DNA of 64,000 bases from Rhizoclosmatium globosum (lineage: Eukaryota; Chytridiomycota; Chytridiomycetes; Chytridiales; Chytriomycetaceae). The translations under genes were made by a program, and so were the position numbers. The stretch spans positions 106,145-170,144 of the forward strand of contig MCGO01000086.1 in the NCBI GenBank assembly GCA_002104985.1, written 5' to 3'. Of the stretch, positions 55,406-64,000 are shown piece by piece. How positions within the stretch are numbered: the first letter of the stretch is position 1; the number at the start of each line of letters is the position of its first letter. The notes under the pieces are model-generated. The model was not told the origin of the DNA, did not search any database, and was given only the letters and a program-made list of their open reading frames with translations.

Positions 55406-57793
55406 ATGCCACCCTCCGCACCATACTCAGTTGCAGTCGACCAGCCTGGAGCCAACTGCACTGCCGCTTACCGTAACACTAAGAGCGCCCAGTTGACTGT
55501 CCGTCCTGAAGAGGGTGAGTCTTGAGTGCGTGGTGTGGCGTGCCTATCAAACGACTAACCCCGCAGCACAGGCATCAACACCGTCTACGACATCATCAAG
55601 CGAAACTTCAAGTCATGCCTGAGCGGGAGTGTTTTGGGCAGAGACGTGTCGTGAACATTATTGAGGAGCAGAAGGAAGTGACAAAGAAGATCCCGGAGGT
55701 GGTGAGGTCAAGGAGATGAAAACCTGGTTAGTTTCCTTGTACTTGATCATGTATGATCTCGGATACTAATGGTATGTTGTGTTAATAGGAAGTACTTTGA
55801 GCTCTCAGAGTTTGAATGGCTCAATTGGGCCCAAGCTGAAAAGCTCACTAAGGCCTACGCTTCTGGTTACCGTGCCCTTGGTCTCAAGGCTCACGATAAG
55901 CTCACTATCTATGCGGACACAAGGTAACGTATATGGGCTCATGGGGACAATCTTGAGGTTGCCCGCAAATTCCCCATCTCCTTCCGACGAAAATCAAATC
56001 CTCACCGCTAACTCATGGCCCTAGTCGTGACTGGCTCTTCACTGCCATGGCCGCTGTCCAGCAATCTATTACTATTACCACTGCCTATGCTACTCTTGGT
56101 GAGGAAGGTCTCGTCTACTCTCTCCAGGAGTGTGAAGTGTCTACAATCTTCACCAACGCCGAATTGTTGCCAATGATCATCAAGGTGTTTGCCAAGGTCC
56201 ACCACTTGAAGAATGTCGTCTACAGCGGAACTGCTGATGCCAAGGTTGTTGAGAAGTTAAAGTCTGAGTTCCACGGTTTCCACCGTCTGAAGGTTATTTC
56301 CCTTGCTGAGTTGGCTGAGCTTGGTATGTGTTGTCGTTTTTTTGTTGTGTGCAATAGCTCATATTCTGTTCAGGTGAGAAGAATCTCTGCGAGCCTGTCC
56401 CTCCAAAAGCTGAGGACCTTGCCTTGATCATGTACACTTCTGGAACCACCGGTCCACCAAAGGGTGTTATGCTTACCCACGCTAACGTGGTTGCTACTGT
56501 TTCTGGAGCACACACTTACTGTAACACTTACTTGAAGGAAGATGGAAGCGAATACTACTTGGCCTTCCTTCCTCTCGCCCACATTCTTGAATTTGCTGTC
56601 GAAATGACCTTCTTGTACATGGGAATCCGTATCGGATGGGGATCTGTCAAGACTTTGACCGACACCTCTGTTAGAAACTGTAAGGGAGACATTCGTGAGT
56701 TGCGCCCAACTGTATTGGCTGGAGTGCCTGCTGTTTGGGAGTCCATCCGAAAGGCTGTTTCTGGTAAAATTGCCGGCGCCAGCTCCATTTCCCAAGCCGT
56801 TTTCAACGGAGCCTTCTCCCTCAAGTGGAACTTGATGTCTATGGGAATGGACTACCTTGCTGCTCCTTTGGATGCCATCGTTTTCAACAAGATCAAGGAT
56901 CAAGTCGGTGGAAGACTCAAGTTTGCTCTCTCTGGTGGTGCACCAACTCCAAAGAGCACTCAACAATTCTTGAGTGTCACTTGCGTCAAGACCATCAGTG
57001 GATACGGTATGACTGAATGTAGTGCTGTTTTGGCCCTCCAGGAAGTGGTGCAATGTACTACTTTGGGTATCACCGGTGCTCCCGTGACCTCCGTGGAAGT
57101 TAAGCTTGTTGATGTTCCAGATGCTGGATACAGAAGCACCAACGTTCCAAAGCCACAAGGAGAGATTTGGGTCAGAGGTGCTTCTATCATGAAGGGTTAC
57201 TTTAAGCAGCCAGAGTTGACCAAGGAGATTTTGACTGATGATGGATGGTTGATGACTGGAGACATTGCTGAGATGAACAAGGACGGAACTTTGCAGATTA
57301 TCGACAGAAAGAAGAACTTGGTCAAGCTTGCAAATGGAGAGTGAGTGAATTGATTTCTTAACCTCCAATATCTGACACTTTTTCATAGGTACATTGCTTT
57401 AGAGAAGCTCGAATCCAACTACAAGACCTCCAAGTTTGTTCAAAACATTTGCGTCCACGCCGACTCAGAGCAGTCTTATGCTGTTGCCTTGATTCAGCCA
57501 ATTGAGAAGGAAATCCGTACTGTTGCAGCGCCATTGTACCCAGACACTGACATTAACAGTGTCGATTACGATGAGCTCTGTCGTCGTAAGGAAGTCCGCG
57601 ATGCAGTGCTTGCTTCCCTTAAGGACGTTGCCAAGAAGGTTGGCTTCAAGCCTGCTGAGATTGTGGGACAAGTCTTCATTTGTCATGAAGATGGACTCCA
57701 CAAAACGGACTCTTGACCGCTGCCATGAAGCTGCAAAGAAAGCAGATTACCAACAAGTACGCCCAAGAAGTTCGTGTTATGTACTCTTCTTGA
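55406..57793 (+). CDS. Long-chain acyl-CoA synthetase, array copy 4
   Basis: Starts at ATG 55406 (MPPSAPYSVAVDQPG); exon 1 splices near 55514-55569 to INTVYDIIKRNFK. Motifs: CFGQRRVVNIIEEQKEV, YFELSEFEWLNWAQAEKL, P-loop [15 protein letters not shown] (Thr in place of Ser), [72 protein letters not shown]. Three single bases are missing: near 55614 (before MPERECFGQ), 55693 ([11 protein letters not shown]) and 57690 ([11 protein letters not shown]). Each is in or near a short run and each repaired reading matches the sister genes. With three breaks this is also the best candidate in the array for real inactivation. The central 306-codon exon is intact. Confidence 0.85.
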
Positions 57794-58240
57794 TTGCATT
57801 GTTTTGATCTGATCCCCAAATTCCAACTGTATTTTGCTCCCTCCTCCCTCTTGCTTCAATCTTGTTCTTTCCTTTTTTGACCATATATGTCTTTATTTGC
57901 CTCAATCTGAAACTGAATCAGTATGAATATAGCGTTTTCTTGTCGTTAATTGATTTACTTGCTCTCCTTCCGCTTTCTACTGAAGCGCTTCCTGACATCT
58001 CTGCCGCTCAAAACCCGATCGTTTTTAGCCATAATTCCAGCTATAATTCTCGTTATTTGTTTCATACTCTCACTGTTTGCCGTTTAAGTTCTTGGCTTCC
58101 TCAACATGAAACTCAAGAGTCAACTGTTCTAAACACTCTTAACGGCTCATTATCTCGTTTATTGCCTTTTGCTCTATTGGCGGCTGACAAATGGGATGAG
58201 GGGCGTGACCGAGAATTTGCCGCTGAAAAAAGTCACCGAA
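57794..58240. other. Intergenic region between array copies 4 and 5
   Basis: About 450 bases, the longest gap in the array. A plus-strand frame of 145 codons (57862-58299) crosses it into copy 5 in another frame; its content (many Leu, Ser, aromatic codons from pyrimidine-rich DNA) does not look like a gene. The pyrimidine-rich tracts suit a promoter. Confidence 0.45.
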
Positions 58241-60740
58241 ATGTTTGGAGCATCACCGACCCGCCTTTCTTTGGAGCTGCAAGACTCGGCAACGTCTAAT
58301 TCAGGGGCAATCAGACGCAACTTGAAGAGCCCAGGCACTCTCGTTGAACGGCCTGAAGAAGGTAAAGCCTTTCTTGACAGACAACTCAAGTGAAGTTCAA
58401 CTCCAACTCACATTCTGAATGGCGCAGGCATCAATACGCTCTTTGACATTCTCCAACGTGGATTTGCAAAGTACCCTTCAAAGCCAACATTCGGTTCCAG
58501 ACGCGTTCAGCGCATCATTGTAAGGGGCGAATTAGGGATATGTACAATCGTCCTAACGCTTTGTTCGACAACAGGAGGAGCAGAAGGAGGTAACGAAGAA
58601 AGTTCCAGGAGGAGGAGAAGTCAAAGAAATGAAGACCTGGAAGTTCTTTGAACTCTCTGGTTACGAATGGTTGACTTGGGGTGAAGCCAAGGTATTAACC
58701 ACTGCATACGCATCTGGACTTCGTGCTTTGGGAATGAAGAAAGGAGACAAGCTCACAATCTTTGCCGACACAAGGTACATGCTGTTGCCTGTTGTCCATA
58801 TTTGTAAGGCTGACAAATCAATACACTCACCAACCAGCCGCGAATGGATGTTCTGCGCCATGTCCTGTATTTTGCAAGGCATTACCGTCACTACTGCTTA
58901 CGCGTGAGTTTTCAATTTGCATGTGTCGGTAGGCTGACAAAGTAAAACACAGAACTCTTGGCGAAGATGGGTTGGCATATTCTGTTCAGGAATGCGAAGT
59001 CCCTACCATTTTCACGAACGCTGAATTGTTGCCCGTTATTTATAAAATCGCGTCCAAGTGTCCAACCTTGAAGAACATCATTTATCATGGAACCGCAGAC
59101 CAGGCAGTCTTGGAGAAGTTGGCGTCTGACGCAAAGCATTTCACTGTTTTGTCTTTGAACGACTTGAAAGCTCTTGGTGAGTTTTAATTCGAAAGTTTTA
59201 AGGCATATCTGACAATCAAAAGGTGAAAAGAATCCTGTTGATCCTGTTCAAAGCGACAAGGAAGATCTTGCATTGATTATGTACACGTCTGGAAGCACGG
59301 GTCCTCCAAAAGGTGTTATGCTCACTCATGCAAATGTGGTCGCGACTATTGCTGGATGTGTCTACCAAATTGGAGACCACGTTAACGACCAAGATACTTA
59401 CCTTGCCTATTTACCCTTGGCTCATATTTTGGAATTTGCTGTTGAGATGGCTGTATTGTATTTCGGATGTGAATTGGTTTGTACTTGAGGTAGTTTTGTC
59501 TGCCATTAAAACTTGCAAAATTAGGGATACGGTGGTGTCAAGACTCTCACTGATGGATCTGTACGTAACTGTAAAGGTGACATCAGAGAGTTGCGTCCCA
59601 CAGTACTTGCTGGTGTTCCAGCAGTTTGGGAAGGAATCAGAAAGGCTGTCGAATCGAAAATTCGTTCATCCAGCACCATCACTCAGCGTGTTTTTGATGG
59701 ATGCTTTGGTTTAAAGTCGTTGCTGCTCTCGAATGGATTGGGAATTCTCGCTGCGCCTTTAGATGCTATCGTCTTCAACAAAATCAAGGATCAAGTGGGC
59801 GGACGACTGAAGTTTGCGATCAGTGGAGGCGCTCCAATCCCAAAGAGTACTCACGAGGTGATTTTCTTTATTTCAGGAATATTGGTTGCCCTAACTGGAT
59901 TTTCTTTCGCAGTTCTTGAACGTCGCTGTTGCCACTGTTATTCAGGATATGGAATGACAGAAGCTTGCGGTATTGTTGCCTTGCAGGAAGTCTGGCAGTC
60001 AGCTACGCTCGGAATTACTGGCGCACCATTCCCCAACATGGAAATGAAGCTGGTTGATGTTGAAAACACTAGCTACAAGTCAACGAATGTGCCAAAGCCA
60101 CAAGGAGAGATTTGGGTTCGAGGAGCGAATGTGATGAAAGGTTACTTCAAGCAACCTGCTTTGACGAGGGAGGTCTTAACGGAAGATGGATGGATGATGA
60201 CTGGTGACATTGGTGAATGGAACGCGGATGGCACATTGTCAATCATCGACCGTAAGAAGAATTTGGTGAAGCTTGCGAACGGAGAGTACGTGTCATTTTT
60301 AATGGATTTGAATACTTACTAATTCACTCAATGGCAGGTACATTGCATTGGAAAAGCTTGAATCCATGTACAAAACGTCGAAATTCGTCCAAAATATTTG
60401 CGTGTATGCCGACCCTGAACAAGCCTATCCTGTTGCGCTTATTCAACCAATTGAGAAGGAGCTCAAGGCAACAGCGGCTGCATTGGACAAAAATGTCACT
60501 GCTGAACACGAACTTGAGGAGCTCTGTTCAAGAAAAGACATCCAGAACGCGGTCTTGGCTTCATTTTCTGAAATTCACAAGGCGACAAAGCTGCAAGGTG
60601 CGGAAAAGATTGGAGCAGTCTTCATTTCGAAGGAAGAATGGACACCGCAAAACGGACTTCTTACCGCAGCAATGAAGCTGCAGCGAAAGCAGATTACGAC
60701 CACGTATGCTAAGGAGATCAAGGCCATGTACTCTCAATGA
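58241..60740 (+). CDS. Long-chain acyl-CoA synthetase, array copy 5
   Basis: I start it at ATG 58241 ([17 protein letters not shown]) by analogy with copy 6 (MFSISRQSIALHDTA); an in-frame ATG at 58196 is the alternative. More introns than copies 1-2: after LVERPEEG, after RRVQRII, after FADTR, inside TTAYA, after KALG, after YFGCEL and inside IPKSTHE. Motifs: [19 protein letters not shown]-loop [102 protein letters not shown]. No frame break. C-terminus AMYSQ. Confidence 0.9.
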
Positions 60741-60800
60741 TAGTTTAGCGTGAATACAATTATTCCATTTTCACCCTTGTCCAAAAAAACAACCCAAAAG

Positions 60801-63498
<2,698 letters not shown>

Positions 63499-63598
63499 GG
63501 GCCAACTTCTCTTATTGCATTTGCCGCGATCTCTTCTCCAATATATCTTTTCCTTTGTCTTATTTATTTATGAGATCAATGTATGAAGGAAATCAGAA

Positions 63599-64000
63599 TC
63601 AGTTCAGTCCGTGAGCCATTCTTACCACCTTGAAGGCCATGCGGTGAGAGATGGAGTTGATCACATACTGTGCCTGGATGATGGCTGGGAAATAGAACTG
63701 CTCCTCTTCTCCCATGAAACCTTCAATGATTCTTTGAGCAGTGGCTTCAGGAGTCACAGCCATAGTCTGAACGGACTTTGACTGAGGCGTGGTTATATCA
63801 TAGAAATTTTGAGTACCAATCGCTCCCAACAAGCAATTTGTCATGACGACTTTGTTGTCAGGAAGGAGAGCAAGTTCGTGTCGCAGCAGTTGAAGAATCC
63901 ATCAATCGCGTGCTTTGAAGCAGAATACGCGTGAACGTAGGGAGTAGCCACACGACCCGCGAGGGAACCGACAACAACAAGTCTTCCGTGTTTGTTGAAT
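63599..64000 (-). CDS. Short-chain dehydrogenase/reductase (partial at window edge)
   Basis: C-terminal part of an NAD(P)-dependent SDR; the N-terminal cofactor-binding half lies beyond 64000. GRLVVVGSLAGRV contains the catalytic-Ser strand, and YVHAYSASKHAIDGFF holds the YxxxK pair (Tyr, Lys). Then LRHELALLPDNKVVMTNCLLG, the usual region after the active site, and a C-terminal tail QYVINSISHRMAFKVVRM. One base is missing near 63891 between GFF and LRHELALL. Convergent with the last synthetase gene, 100 bases from its stop. Substrate unknown; lipid-related reductases are common in this subfamily. Confidence 0.82.

Noticed and set aside
56370..57386. A 338-codon open frame on the minus strand
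   Set aside because: It lies entirely opposite the conserved coding exon of synthetase copy 4. Its Ser/His/Asn-rich content is the mirror of codon use on the other strand; similar antisense frames occur opposite the other copies.
57862..58299. 145-codon plus-strand frame between synthetases 4 and 5
   Set aside because: No family likeness, pyrimidine-driven composition, and overlap with the true start of copy 5 in a different frame.

Overview
The window is nuclear DNA from a fungus, most likely an early-diverging, zoosporic (chytrid-type) one. The fungal evidence is an APSES/KilA-N transcription factor, an OLE1-type desaturase with a C-terminal cytochrome b5 domain, and a Cas1p-type acyltransferase. 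The early-diverging placement is inferred from a class C (GABA-B-like) GPCR, a CD225-like protein, a LAMTOR5-like Ragulator subunit and SMG9. Almost every gene has short spliceosomal GT..AG introns, mostly about 45-90 bases. There are no operons, IS elements, CRISPR arrays or viral genes.

Layout. 0.3-3.5 kb: MSH4 (meiotic MutS homologue). 3.5-6.5 kb: a secreted Cys-containing protein of unknown function, preceded by an internally deleted relic of itself. 6.5-10.7 kb: a pirin and a full-length CASD1/Cas1p O-acetyltransferase. 10.8-19.2 kb: four paralogous F-box/degenerate-ankyrin genes; a fifth lies at 29-31 kb. 19.3-25.1 kb: LAMTOR5, a CD225/dispanin-like two-TM protein, a membrane-anchored GH18 chitinase, a DUF202 protein and SMG9. 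25.7 kb: tRNA-Asn(GTT). 25.8-28.9 kb: class C GPCR. 31.3-33.0 kb: two DUF1279 proteins. 33.1-36.6 kb: a coiled-coil protein and a GT8 glycosyltransferase. 36.6-38.5 kb: two F-box + LamG-like fusion genes. 38.6-41.5 kb: an AMT/Mep ammonium transporter and a tandem pair of SAM methyltransferases. 41.6-46.0 kb: a large APSES factor and an uncharacterised protein.

46.3-63.5 kb is a lipid block: an OLE1-type acyl-CoA desaturase followed by six complete long-chain acyl-CoA synthetase paralogues, all in the same orientation and closely packed. A short-chain dehydrogenase runs off the right edge. The desaturase makes and uses acyl-CoA, and the six synthetases make acyl-CoA, so the block looks like an expanded fatty-acid activation locus.

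A caution for any user: about 18 otherwise well-conserved reading frames are broken by exactly one missing base, often in or beside a short homopolymer. The breaks occur in unrelated genes, always in the same direction. I read most of them as consensus errors, not as pseudogenes, and annotate through them. Two lesions do not fit that explanation: a roughly 20-base deletion in F-box copy A and an in-frame TAG in the pirin gene.
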